Shown: positions 1-7,440, counted from the stretch's first letter. The stretch is DNA of 20,500 nt from an uncultured Polaribacter sp. (GCA_913050305.1 CAJXAS010000011.1:1-20500); one strand, 5' to 3'. Notes: generated from the sequence alone by a model not told the origin. Numbers and translations are program-made.

Positions 1-1397
1 AAATAGGAAAGGTATTAACAGGTTTAAATGCAGCCTTTGTAAATGTAGGTTACCCTAAAGATGGGTTTTTACATTATCATGACTTAGGAGCGCAGGTAAA
101 CTCATTAAATACATTCATTAAGAAAGTAAGCACAGGTAAGTATAAAGAATTCACTTTAAAAAACTTCCGATTTGAGGAAGAAATTAATAAAGACGGTAGT
201 ATAAATAAAGCAATAAAAACAGGTCAAAACCTGTTAGTACAAATTGTTAAAGAACCAATTTCTACAAAAGGACCAAGATTAAGTTCTGAGCTTTCTATAG
301 CGGGTAGATTTTTGGTATTAGTTCCTTTTTCTAATAGAGTTTCAGTTTCTCAAAAAATTGAAGATCCAAAAGAAAAAGAACGTTTAAAAAGATTAGCAAA
401 GAGTATAAGACCAAAAGGTTTTGGCGTTATTTTAAGAACTGTTGCCGAGGGTAAAAAGGTAGCAGAGCTAGATAAAGATTTGCAAAACTCATTAGAGCGT
501 TGGAAAAAGATGTGTAAGAGTATACCTAACACAAATACCCCAACAAAAATTTTGAGCGAATTAAACAGAGCATCTTCTATTTTAAGAGATGTTATGAATG
601 AAAGTTTTACAAGTATTGTTACCAACGATGAAACGCTTCAATTAGAAATTAAAGAGTATTTGCAAGAAATTTATCCCGAAAAGGAGAAAATAGTAAAATT
701 GCATTCATCAGAAATTCCAATTTTTGAAAAATATGGAATAGAAAGACAAATAAAAACGTCTTTTGGTAAAACAGTTTCTATGAGCAAAGGTGCGTATCTA
801 GTAATAGAGCACACAGAGGCTTTACACGTTATAGACGTGAATAGTGGAAACCGTTCTAACAAGGCAGGATCTCAAGAAGATACCGCATTAGAAGTAAATA
901 TAATATCAGCAACAGAAGTAGCACGTCAATTACAATTGCGTGATATGGGAGGAATAATTGTTGTAGATTTTATTGATATGCACAAGCCTGAAAACAGAAA
1001 TAAACTGTATCAGCATTTGAAAGAGCAAATGGCTTTTGATAGAACAAAGCATAAAATATTACCTCCAAGTAAATTTGGATTGGTACAAATTACAAGACAA
1101 AGGGTAAGACCAGAGTTAAGTATAAAAACTACCGAAGCCAACCCAAACAAAAATGGAGATGTAGAAGCACCAATTGTCTTATTAGACAAGATAGAGGCAG
1201 ATTTAGAAAAATTTATTTCTAATCCAAAGAATAAAAAGATACAATTACACGTGCATCCTTTTATTGCTGCTTATCTATTAAAAGGTGTAAATTCTATACG
1301 TTTTAAATGGTATTTAAAACACAAAAAGTGGATTACTATTATACCTAGAGATGCTTATACATACTTGCATTATAGATTTAAATCTCCAAGAGATTAA
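1..1397 (+). CDS. rng: Ribonuclease G (RNase E/G family), 5'-truncated by the window edge
   Basis: The open frame enters from the left edge (first full codon at base 3) and ends with TAA at 1395-1397, giving about 464 residues; compared with E. coli RNase G roughly 40-50 N-terminal residues are missing. RNase G is an endoribonuclease acting in rRNA maturation and mRNA turnover. The N-terminal part is the S1 RNA-binding region (GLNAAFVNVGYPKDGFLHYH). The two metal-binding aspartates of the DNase I-like catalytic core are visible in VIDVNSG (codon 834-836) and VVDFIDM (codon 966-968). After QITRQRVRPE, where E. coli enzymes carry the CPxC Zn-link, there is a cysteine-free linker (KTTEANPNKNGDVEAP), so zinc-mediated dimerisation is not expected here. 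A TTG at 312 is only an internal codon, not a start. Identification is very secure. Confidence 0.96.
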   Translation, partial: IGKVLTGLNAAFVNVGYPKDGFLHYHDLGAQVNSLNTFIKKVSTGKYKEFTLKNFRFEEEINKDGSINKAIKTGQNLLVQIVKEPISTKGPRLSSELSIAGRFLVLVPFSNRVSVSQKIEDPKEKERLKRLAKSIRPKGFGVILRTVAEGKKVAELDKDLQNSLERWKKMCKSIPNTNTPTKILSELNRASSILRDVMNESFTSIVTNDETLQLEIKEYLQEIYPEKEKIVKLHSSEIPIFEKYGIERQIKTSFGKTVSMSKGAYLVIEHTEALHVIDVNSGNRSNKAGSQEDTALEVNIISATEVARQLQLRDMGGIIVVDFIDMHKPENRNKLYQHLKEQMAFDRTKHKILPPSKFGLVQITRQRVRPELSIKTTEANPNKNGDVEAPIVLLDKIEADLEKFISNPKNKKIQLHVHPFIAAYLLKGVNSIRFKWYLKHKKWITIIPRDAYTYLHYRFKSPRD

Positions 1398-1425
1398 TTT
1401 TTATAATTGCAAAAGGCAATAATTT
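1295..1425 (+). repeat. Direct repeat, intact copy: 3' end and UTR of rng
   Basis: This stretch covers the last ~33 codons of rng and 28 bases of 3' UTR. It recurs in the same orientation at 7314-7440 in decayed form. The first 30 bases agree at 27 positions and the last 61 at 50, counted by eye; the middle 40 bases align to 36 with small deletions. The repeat stops just before the rng terminator. The two copies enclose the operon at 1587-7018. Confidence 0.8.
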
Positions 1426-1434
1426 ATTATCAAG

Positions 1435-1468
1435 AAAAACCCGAAACTTTTAAAGTTTCGGGTTTTTT
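1435..1468. terminator. Strong bidirectional Rho-independent terminator
   Basis: An 11-bp perfect stem, CCCGAAACTTT (1440-1450) against AAAGTTTCGGG (1452-1462), is flanked by A5 on the left and T6 on the right, so a T-tract follows the hairpin on either strand. It ends rng on the plus strand and can end the operon whose last gene stops at 1587 on the minus strand. The tip pairs in practice are likely open, giving a small AT loop. Confidence 0.9.
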
Positions 1469-1586
1469 ATTTTATATGAATACTATTTGAAAAATCATGT
1501 ATTCAATTCGTATTTTAAATGCTGTTTTAATCTATAGAATTATTCTTCATTGAAGGTGTCTTAATAACTTTAGAACTAATAAAATT

Positions 1587-1940
1587 TTAATTTAATACAA
1601 CGGTATAATCGATCTCTTCCGGTGCTAATAAAGCATTTTCATCCCCTTTATAAATACCTAGTAGTTTTTTTAATTCATTAATTTCAAATAAATCAAAAAC
1701 TAAAATTAAATTTTCATGAAAGGTTTGCACAGGTATTTTTTTTCTCTGTGTTGTATGAAAACTATATTCCAACCAGTAATCTACATCAATTTTAGAAACA
1801 TATTCTCTAAATTGAAGTAGTTGATTTTTTTCAAATTGAAAAAATAGATTATTAAATGTAAGATTGTAATTTTTACAACCTTCACATAGCGTTAGCTCTC
1901 CGTGCTTTACTCTGGATATTATTTTTGTTTTATGACACAT
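1587..1940 (-). CDS. DUF6686 family small cytosolic protein (hypothetical)
   Basis: Function unknown. From the ATG at 1940 the product is 117 residues and begins MCHKTK; a TTG at 1958 would add MLLKKN but would overlap the upstream gene by 10 bases, so the ATG, 8 bases after that gene's stop and behind an A-rich leader, is preferred. The sequence fits DUF6686 as I recall it: a leading MCHK, a CEGC cysteine pair near residue 20, LTFNNLFFQF, then DVDYWL and a KIPVQTFHENLILVF stretch. No signal peptide or membrane helix is seen. The cysteines could bind a metal, but that is inference. It is the last gene of the five-gene minus-strand operon and faces rng across a shared terminator. Confidence 0.8.
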   Translation of the reverse strand: MCHKTKIISRVKHGELTLCEGCKNYNLTFNNLFFQFEKNQLLQFREYVSKIDVDYWLEYSFHTTQRKKIPVQTFHENLILVFDLFEINELKKLLGIYKGDENALLAPEEIDYTVVLN

Positions 1941-1948
1941 ATTTTTTT

Positions 1949-4135
1949 TTAATAGCAATCTGTTCTTATTTGTTTTTTCTTTCGCAACTCTTCAATAGTT
2001 AGGTTTAATTCTTGTGAAGCAATTTTAGTGATAACTTTTTCAACACCAAACTGCATACTAAGAGAGCCGCATATTAAAACGACTCCGTCTCTTCTTAGGG
2101 TGTTAGAAACTAATACTGTTTGACTTTCTAAAACTTTTTGAATATATGTTTGCTGATCTTGTGAATAAGCAACATGAAAAGAAGTAAGTGTTTTATTTTC
2201 TAATGCAGAAGTAACTTGTTTATTATAAAGCTCTAAAGATTTTTTTGTTCTTCCTCCCCAGAATAAATGAATTCTAGTTTTTTTATTTTGTTGAATCATT
2301 CCTAAAAAAGGTGCGATTCCTGTTCCATTAGCAATTAGAATTATGTCTTTTGTCTTTTTTGGGAAATGAAATTTTTTATTTTGTTGAATGACTCCCTCTA
2401 TAACAGCATTTTTATTGAGTGCATCTAGGTAATTAGAGCAAATTCCTAAGTCATGTTTTTTAACACTTAATAACAATGTATTGTCAATTTTTGCAATTGA
2501 ATACAGCCGTTTTGTTTGTTTACCTTTTGGTGTTATAGCTAATAAATCTCCAGAAGTAAACTTTAATTTACTCGTTGGTTTTAATGAAATTAAAAAGGTG
2601 TTATCAATATTTATTTTACTTTTATTTGTAATTTTAAAAATAGTTTCTTCGTCTTTTTCTAATAGATTATTTAAATTTATTTCTAAATTAATATTATTTA
2701 AATTTCCCCATTCATTTTTCCAGTTTTCGAAAGAACTTAAGTGCTGATCATCAATTTTAAATAAGGGCATTTCGGGTTTAAATTTTTCATGAATTTGCAA
2801 AGAAGCATGCACTAAAATTGCAAACTCGCAAAAGGCTGGATATTGTTTTGAACCAAAACCAATAACAGAATAGTTTAGATTTCTTTTTGGTTCAATTAAG
2901 TTTATTAGTTTAATGAAATTTTGAGCATTAGCGGGCGCATCACCATCACCATAAGTAGCCGTAAAAATAATAATATTCTTAGCGTTTTTGTAGCTAGAAT
3001 ACATATTTAATTCCGTTATAAAGACAGCTTTATTTGCCTGTATAAGGGCGTTTTTAAAAGCGGTTGCAAAGCGAATGGTAGTTCCTGTCTCTGAACCTAC
3101 TAAAATAATAAACTCAGCTTCATCTTTTAAAGTATTGTTATTTATTGAAGTTGTATTTCTTCTTCGTTTTACGGTCATATAAAAGCCTGAAAAGATGAAA
3201 AATAAGATAGCTAAACAAGATAATAGTAGAATTATAGACCATAAAATAGAACCGGCACCTGTATGTAATAATAAACTGTAATGAGATCCTAAAAGAGACA
3301 AAGACTGTTTTTTATGACCAATTATTTGCCCATTAAATTGATTTATTTCAAATTCATTATCAATGGTTTTAACATTAAAGTAATCTTCTTCACTCGAGGA
3401 AAAAGGAAACTCTATTTTTTTTACTTTTTCTAAATTTGTTGTTTTGAAGAATTCAAAATCTGTAAATTTTATTGTTTTATTACTTTTATTACTTTTTAAT
3501 TTTGCAGTATTGTTTGTAGTTCCAGGTAATAGTGAAAATCTTTCTAATGATAAATAAACACCTGTTAACGTTATGATTACAATTGGGATGAAGAATATTT
3601 TACCAAAAAATATATGATAATATTGTTGAAAATTTTCTTTTACAATTTTGGAAAAAACATTCCGAATACCTCCTTGTCTTTTAACGATTAAAAGGGTACC
3701 AGTAATTGTAATTAAAAAAAGTAAAAAAGAAACAAATCCAATTAAAAGTCTTCCTGTAGATTTTAAAAATAATGAACGATGTAAATTCGTTATAAAGTCA
3801 TAAAAATGAGATTTCTTTAGTAAATCTCCAATTTTTTCTCCAGTTTTTGGATTGATATAAAAACTTTTGTATGCTCCATTTTTGTCAATTATAGACGCTG
3901 CAACAAAATTATTTTCATCAACTTCTATGGTAATTGTTTCATTATATTTTTTTTCTAAAGCATCAATAGTTTGAGCAATTGAAATTAGCTCATTATTAGT
4001 AATTGAGTAGGGTTTTAGCTTATTTGAAATAGGTTCAAAAGTTAAAATAAGCCCGGTTATAGCTGCAATTATAATAAATAAAGATGCGGAAATAGCCAAT
4101 GTTAAATGGCTAAGTCTCCATATAGAAATAGTCAT
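1949..4135 (-). CDS. PepSY-TM / flavodoxin / ferredoxin-NADP reductase fusion, membrane diflavin reductase
   Basis: This 728-residue protein joins a PepSY_TM membrane module to a P450-reductase-like diflavin module. Helices lie near residues 12-33, 129-151, 175-197 and 294-321. Positive charges after helices 2 and 4 (VKRQGG, VKRRR) put the C-terminal half in the cytosol and the PepSY-type loops (about 45-115 and 200-285) in the periplasm. The flavodoxin domain has GSETGTT (348-354, FMN phosphate loop), TATYGDGDAPAN and GFGSKQYPAF. The FAD domain has RLYSIA (543-548) and GICSNYL (564-570). The NADPH domain has NGTGIAPF (603-610), FWGGR and the terminal RTDCY. Histidines 10 and 173 sit near the cytosolic face and 119, 285 and 291 near the periplasmic face. 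Related PepSY_TM proteins such as FoxB reduce ferric siderophores, so NADPH-driven reduction of a periplasmic substrate is the likely role. It starts 8 bases after the DUF2271 gene. Confidence 0.9.
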   Translation of the reverse strand: MTISIWRLSHLTLAISASLFIIIAAITGLILTFEPISNKLKPYSITNNELISIAQTIDALEKKYNETITIEVDENNFVAASIIDKNGAYKSFYINPKTGEKIGDLLKKSHFYDFITNLHRSLFLKSTGRLLIGFVSFLLFLITITGTLLIVKRQGGIRNVFSKIVKENFQQYYHIFFGKIFFIPIVIITLTGVYLSLERFSLLPGTTNNTAKLKSNKSNKTIKFTDFEFFKTTNLEKVKKIEFPFSSSEEDYFNVKTIDNEFEINQFNGQIIGHKKQSLSLLGSHYSLLLHTGAGSILWSIILLLSCLAILFFIFSGFYMTVKRRRNTTSINNNTLKDEAEFIILVGSETGTTIRFATAFKNALIQANKAVFITELNMYSSYKNAKNIIIFTATYGDGDAPANAQNFIKLINLIEPKRNLNYSVIGFGSKQYPAFCEFAILVHASLQIHEKFKPEMPLFKIDDQHLSSFENWKNEWGNLNNINLEINLNNLLEKDEETIFKITNKSKINIDNTFLISLKPTSKLKFTSGDLLAITPKGKQTKRLYSIAKIDNTLLLSVKKHDLGICSNYLDALNKNAVIEGVIQQNKKFHFPKKTKDIILIANGTGIAPFLGMIQQNKKTRIHLFWGGRTKKSLELYNKQVTSALENKTLTSFHVAYSQDQQTYIQKVLESQTVLVSNTLRRDGVVLICGSLSMQFGVEKVITKIASQELNLTIEELRKKKQIRTDCY

Positions 4136-4143
4136 TTATTTTA

Positions 4144-4638
4144 TTATTTGGGCAGTATTCTTACATAACGAATAAAACCAGTTCCTTCATTTTTAGCTTT
4201 TATATTTTCTGAGGTCAATTCAAATTCAACATCACTTTTGTGATACCCTTTATCTTCAACAGCTGATTCAAAACGAATGCTATAGCCACTATCTACTTTA
4301 TCATTAGGAATTTGAATTATGCTAACATTACGTTCTCCACCGCTAACAGTTGCACCAGTTATTGCATCGATGGCCGTACGTTTTTTTCCTTGAAAACGCC
4401 ACCATTCTGTAATGTCATAATACCATTCATCATCTGGTCCTTGAACATATAAAGTTTCTTCATATTCTAATTCAGGGTTTAATAACGAGATTACTATATA
4501 CGCGCCCTCTCCGCTATAGTTTTTCATTTGAATTAAGCATTTGTAAGTAGTGCTTTCAGTATGTTTTTTAAAGCTTAATAGCGCTACAAATAGCATAAAA
4601 ATTAAGGGTGTTGTATAAATTACTTTTCTTATTTTCAT
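4144..4638 (-). CDS. DUF2271 exported protein with a flavinylation-like motif
   Basis: A 164-residue protein with an N-terminal hydrophobic segment (about residues 7-22) after MKIRKVIY, so it is secreted to or anchored in the periplasm. The body matches DUF2271: WYYDITEWWRFQGKKR, then DAITGATVSGGERN, then a beta-rich C-terminal half. DAITGAT (91-97) fits the D-x-x-(S/T)-G-A-T consensus at which ApbE attaches FMN to threonine in NqrC, RnfG and FMN-bind proteins; T97 would be the attachment site. DUF2271 genes often neighbour PepSY_TM reductases, as here, where the reductase follows after 8 bases. The likely job is to pass electrons in the periplasm, but flavinylation is inferred from the motif only. 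No apbE gene is in the window. Confidence 0.85.
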   Translation of the reverse strand: MKIRKVIYTTPLIFMLFVALLSFKKHTESTTYKCLIQMKNYSGEGAYIVISLLNPELEYEETLYVQGPDDEWYYDITEWWRFQGKKRTAIDAITGATVSGGERNVSIIQIPNDKVDSGYSIRFESAVEDKGYHKSDVEFELTSENIKAKNEGTGFIRYVRILPK

Positions 4639-4647
4639 TGGAATATT

Positions 4648-6111
4648 TTATTTTAAAAAATTAATATTACTGTTTTTTAAGAGTTCATTTTCTGACGCTA
4701 AGTCATAAATGGTTTCATTAAAAGCTGTTTTTATATTTTTATGTGCACCAATTGATAATAAATATTCTAAAATCTTAATACTTTTAGTTTCCATCGCCGC
4801 TATTTGTAAAGCAGATAATTGATCTTTATTTTCTGCATTTACATCAATATTAAAAGAATTTAATCGTTTTAATAGTGCTAAATTGTCTTGGGCTGCGGCT
4901 ATATGTAAAAGTGTATTTTTAGAATACTGGAGTTTGTTCATAACCAATCCGTTTTTTTCTAAAATGCTCAGTTTATCCTCGAACTCTGTGGTTTTAAAAA
5001 TATTAATTAAATAATAAGAAAGTGTGTTTCCATCTGCATCTTCAGTATTGATGTTTGCACCTATTCCGAGTAAAAATTTCACAACGTCTTTGTTATTACT
5101 CTGCACTGACATTATTAAAGCTGAACGTCCCTTTTTGTCCTTTGAATTAATATTTGTTATTTTTTTTGATAAGAATTTTACAATTTCTAGCGTATTATTA
5201 TTTGCAGCATTCATAAATGGAGAACGGCCTTTATTGTCCTGCAAATTCACATTAACGCCTTTAGAAATAAAATAGCTGTATGTTGCTAAATCTTTATTGT
5301 TATATGCAATAGCATGCAAAGGGTTCTTTCCATCTTTATCAATACAGTTCGTTTTAACCCCAACGCTTTCTAGAAACTTGTATGTTTGTAGTGTGTTCTT
5401 TTTCCTTCTTAAACCCTGACTTGCAAAAATCATTGTATTTTCTCCTTTTTGTACTCCTTTATCAATTAAAGTCTCCAATAAAGAAATGTTTCCGCCTTTC
5501 GCAGCATATTCAAAAATCCCATTACCATTGTTATCTTTATCTTCTAAGGAAGCACCTTTAGATAAAAGATAGCTTACTAAACTATAGTTTTCTAAATATG
5601 GTGCAACTAATAATAATACGTTTGCTCCTTTTCGGTTTTTATCAGTTTTAATATTTGCTGCCATTTTAATTAAATAATCATACATTTTAGTATTGGTTTG
5701 ACCCGTTGAAGCTGCAAAATTTAAAATAGTATAACCATGATCATCAACTATATTAGTTTTAGCATCTTTAGAAACTAAATATTTCATGAGTTCTAAATTG
5801 TTTTTGTAAGCCGCCCAAAAAATATACGTTCGTCCATCATGTGTTTTTTTATTCACACTATTCCCTTCTTTTGAAAGTAAATATTTGATTGTGTTATTAT
5901 CTGTATTTTCTAAAATAGCATAGACAACAGCATCAAAAGCATTATTATTTAATTCAGAGATATTATTTCCTTTAGAACTTTTTTCATCAATCACTTTTAT
6001 AGATGGATTGGCTTTCCAAAAATTTCTTTCGTGAAAAATATTTGCTTTTTGAGCAAACATAGAGCTGATGAAAATAAAATTACTAAGTAGTACGAGGTGT
6101 ATCTTCTTCAT
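4648..6111 (-). CDS. Secreted ankyrin-repeat protein
   Basis: A 487-residue protein with a clear signal peptide (MKKIHLVLLSNFIFISSMFA, cleavage expected before Q21). From about residue 57 to the end it is a run of roughly ten to twelve ankyrin repeats. The best are at 92-120 (DGRTYIFWAAYKNNLELMKY), 125-155, 195-220, 260-290, 294-322, 327-355, 398-425 and 431-460. No catalytic domain is visible, so it is most likely a scaffold that binds a protein partner in the periplasm or at the outer membrane. It is translationally packed between DUF6607 (7-base gap) and DUF2271 (9-base gap), so the partner may be one of these or an outer-membrane receptor elsewhere. The repeat family is certain; the role is not known. 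Confidence 0.88.
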   Translation of the reverse strand: MKKIHLVLLSNFIFISSMFAQKANIFHERNFWKANPSIKVIDEKSSKGNNISELNNNAFDAVVYAILENTDNNTIKYLLSKEGNSVNKKTHDGRTYIFWAAYKNNLELMKYLVSKDAKTNIVDDHGYTILNFAASTGQTNTKMYDYLIKMAANIKTDKNRKGANVLLLVAPYLENYSLVSYLLSKGASLEDKDNNGNGIFEYAAKGGNISLLETLIDKGVQKGENTMIFASQGLRRKKNTLQTYKFLESVGVKTNCIDKDGKNPLHAIAYNNKDLATYSYFISKGVNVNLQDNKGRSPFMNAANNNTLEIVKFLSKKITNINSKDKKGRSALIMSVQSNNKDVVKFLLGIGANINTEDADGNTLSYYLINIFKTTEFEDKLSILEKNGLVMNKLQYSKNTLLHIAAAQDNLALLKRLNSFNIDVNAENKDQLSALQIAAMETKSIKILEYLLSIGAHKNIKTAFNETIYDLASENELLKNSNINFLK

Positions 6112-6118
6112 AGGATTA

Positions 6119-7018
6119 TTATTTTACAAAAGATTCGATAATGGCGTTCATCTTTGTCTTTTCTATCATTTTATCAGAAAATAAATGTTTATACAAAGGC
6201 TTATTATCAACTTTAGTTTCTAAACTTAAATTAGTATTTCGGCCATATACTTCATTCCATTTATTTCTAACTATTTTCCATTTAGCACTGTTAGTAATCC
6301 ACCAATCTTTTGCAGCCTTACATCTACTGTTTGGTACTTTTTTATAAGTATTGTAACCTTTTTCATTCGCAAGAATGACATCTTCTTTTCCATTTTGACG
6401 AAGAACTTTACTATTATCTTGATCATGAACCCAACCATAATTTGTAATTTCATGGCGGTTACCTCTTAAAGTAATGTTGTAATCACTTCTTTGCGTGTAT
6501 TCCCTTCTTGGTAAAGGAGCGGTTGTCGTGTTTTCCCAGTAGCTTTTTCCATCTATGTGAATCCAGGTGCCAGATCCTTCATAACGCGGACTGTCATCTA
6601 CTTGATATACTTTTTGAGTCCATTGTTTCTTAACATTTTTCTTTTCTTTTTTTTCGAAAACCCAATTATTATTTCCGTTAAACATATAGAATGCTGTATT
6701 TTGATATAACCAATCTTGTCTCCAATGTTTAACAATCATAGGTTTGTTAGGGTTACCAACTTGCAAAATATGTTGAATAGAAATTTTATTATTTTCATCT
6801 TCAACCAAACCGGCCCATTCTAAACCTTTACTAACTTTGGTTCTAGAGGATAGGTAAGTTGTGTCTTTACTGTAATTGAAGGTTTCTGTAAAATTGAAGG
6901 TTATTTCAAAACAACCACACATTTCCTTTATTGCATTTTTATCTTTTGTCTTTTTGCTTTGAGCATTTGCAGAAATAGCTATAATAATAGTTAAAACTTG
7001 GATTAATATTTTTTTCAT
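6119..7018 (-). CDS. DUF6607 family secreted protein
   Basis: The first gene of the operon encodes 299 residues with a signal peptide (MKKILIQVLTIIIAISANAQ, cleavage near residue 20). The mature part matches DUF6607 as I know it: CGCFEITFNFTETF at 34-47, HWRQDW at 98-103, a tryptophan-rich centre (NNNWVF, GTWIHIDGKSYWE), then PLPRREYTQRSDYN at 168-181 and GRNTNLSLET near the end. The fold is probably a beta-rich lipocalin-like or carrier-like domain, but no function is established to my knowledge. C34 and C36 form a CxC pair conserved in the alignment I remember. DUF6607 genes recur near TonB receptor and iron-related genes in Bacteroidota and some Proteobacteria. Here the receptor is absent and upstream DNA is non-coding. 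Confidence 0.8.
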   Translation of the reverse strand: MKKILIQVLTIIIAISANAQSKKTKDKNAIKEMCGCFEITFNFTETFNYSKDTTYLSSRTKVSKGLEWAGLVEDENNKISIQHILQVGNPNKPMIVKHWRQDWLYQNTAFYMFNGNNNWVFEKKEKKNVKKQWTQKVYQVDDSPRYEGSGTWIHIDGKSYWENTTTAPLPRREYTQRSDYNITLRGNRHEITNYGWVHDQDNSKVLRQNGKEDVILANEKGYNTYKKVPNSRCKAAKDWWITNSAKWKIVRNKWNEVYGRNTNLSLETKVDNKPLYKHLFSDKMIEKTKMNAIIESFVK

Positions 7019-7051
7019 AGTGCAGTTTATTATTGTGATTAATTTTTTTTA

Positions 7052-7083
7052 CAAAAATATATAACTTATTTAGATTAAATAAG
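7052..7083 (-). promoter_or_regulatory. Operon promoter with a 19-bp inverted-repeat operator
   Basis: Read on the minus strand, TATTTTTG (7059-7052) fits the Bacteroidota -7 box TAnnTTTG and lies 33 bases before the DUF6607 ATG. Five bases further upstream is a perfect inverted repeat, CTTATTTAGATTAAATAAG (7065-7083), with 8-bp arms and a 3-bp centre. It covers the spacer and the place of the -33 box, where no clear TTTG is seen. A dimeric repressor here would block RNA polymerase. The size and AT-rich half-sites resemble Fur/DtxR-type iron operators, which is inference. Confidence 0.55.
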
Positions 7084-7282
7084 AATAAGGTCATATATTT
7101 ATCAAAAATTATTATTAAAATTTCAACACTATTTTTTTTCAAAAAAAAGTTGAATAAAAAAATGCCTTTAAAGTGTATACTTTAAAATTTGAATTTGTAG
7201 TTACTTAGTAACACAATGCAGGCTAAAAGAATCTAGAATAAAGATATTTGATTGAGAAGAAGAGAAAAGAGCTGTTTGAAAG
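7084..7282. other. Gene-free upstream DNA
   Basis: No credible coding frame in either direction. It holds poly-A/T runs at 7121-7150 and one perfect inverted repeat (listed separately at 7167-7186). The right end may contain further, unrecognisable remnants of the rng copy that becomes visible from about 7283. Confidence 0.5.
7167..7186. repeat. Perfect inverted repeat, 8-bp arms and 4-base centre
   Basis: TTTAAAGT (7167-7174), GTAT, ACTTTAAA (7179-7186). It lies between the operon promoter and the rng remnant. It has no T-tract typical of a terminator on the minus strand, so it could be an operator or a weak hairpin. Role unknown. Confidence 0.45.
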
Positions 7283-7440
7283 AAATTTTAAGCGGCTTTT
7301 TCAGTTAAAATTAAATACGTTTAAAATAGTATTTAAAACACAAGAGTGCATCATTACGCCTTCAGGTGTCTTTACATAATTACATTACAGATTTAAATTT
7401 CTATTAGAGTAATTTTTATAATTTTAAGAGGTAATAATTT
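7283..7440 (+). pseudogene. Decayed second copy of the rng 3' end and UTR
   Basis: The DNA aligns with the end of the intact rng gene in direct orientation: 7314-7343 with 1295-1324 (27 of 30 bases), 7344-7379 with 1325-1364 (gapped), 7380-7440 with 1365-1425 (50 of 61). A weaker match reaches back to about 7283 against 1259. In the gene's own frame TGG has become TAG, small deletions shift the frame, and the TAC of the Y-L-H-Y-R-F-K motif has become TAA, after which LHYRFK is still readable. Similarity ends at 7440, so the copy lacks the rng terminator. Only the last ~50 codons can be recognised, so this is a fragment of a gene end rather than a whole second gene. Confidence 0.82.

Noticed and set aside
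1425..1586. An integrase or transposase linked to the rng-end duplication
   Set aside because: No recombinase gene, terminal inverted repeats or target-site duplication is visible in or next to the 1425-7440 segment, so the mechanism of insertion stays open.
1940..1958. Upstream TTG start for the DUF6686 gene
   Set aside because: It would overlap the preceding gene and add residues not typical of the family, while the ATG at 1940 gives the expected MCHK start.
6141..6347. Plus-strand open frame inside the DUF6607 gene
   Set aside because: Antisense shadow of a well-supported gene, with composition typical of reverse-complement coding sequence and no homology recognised.
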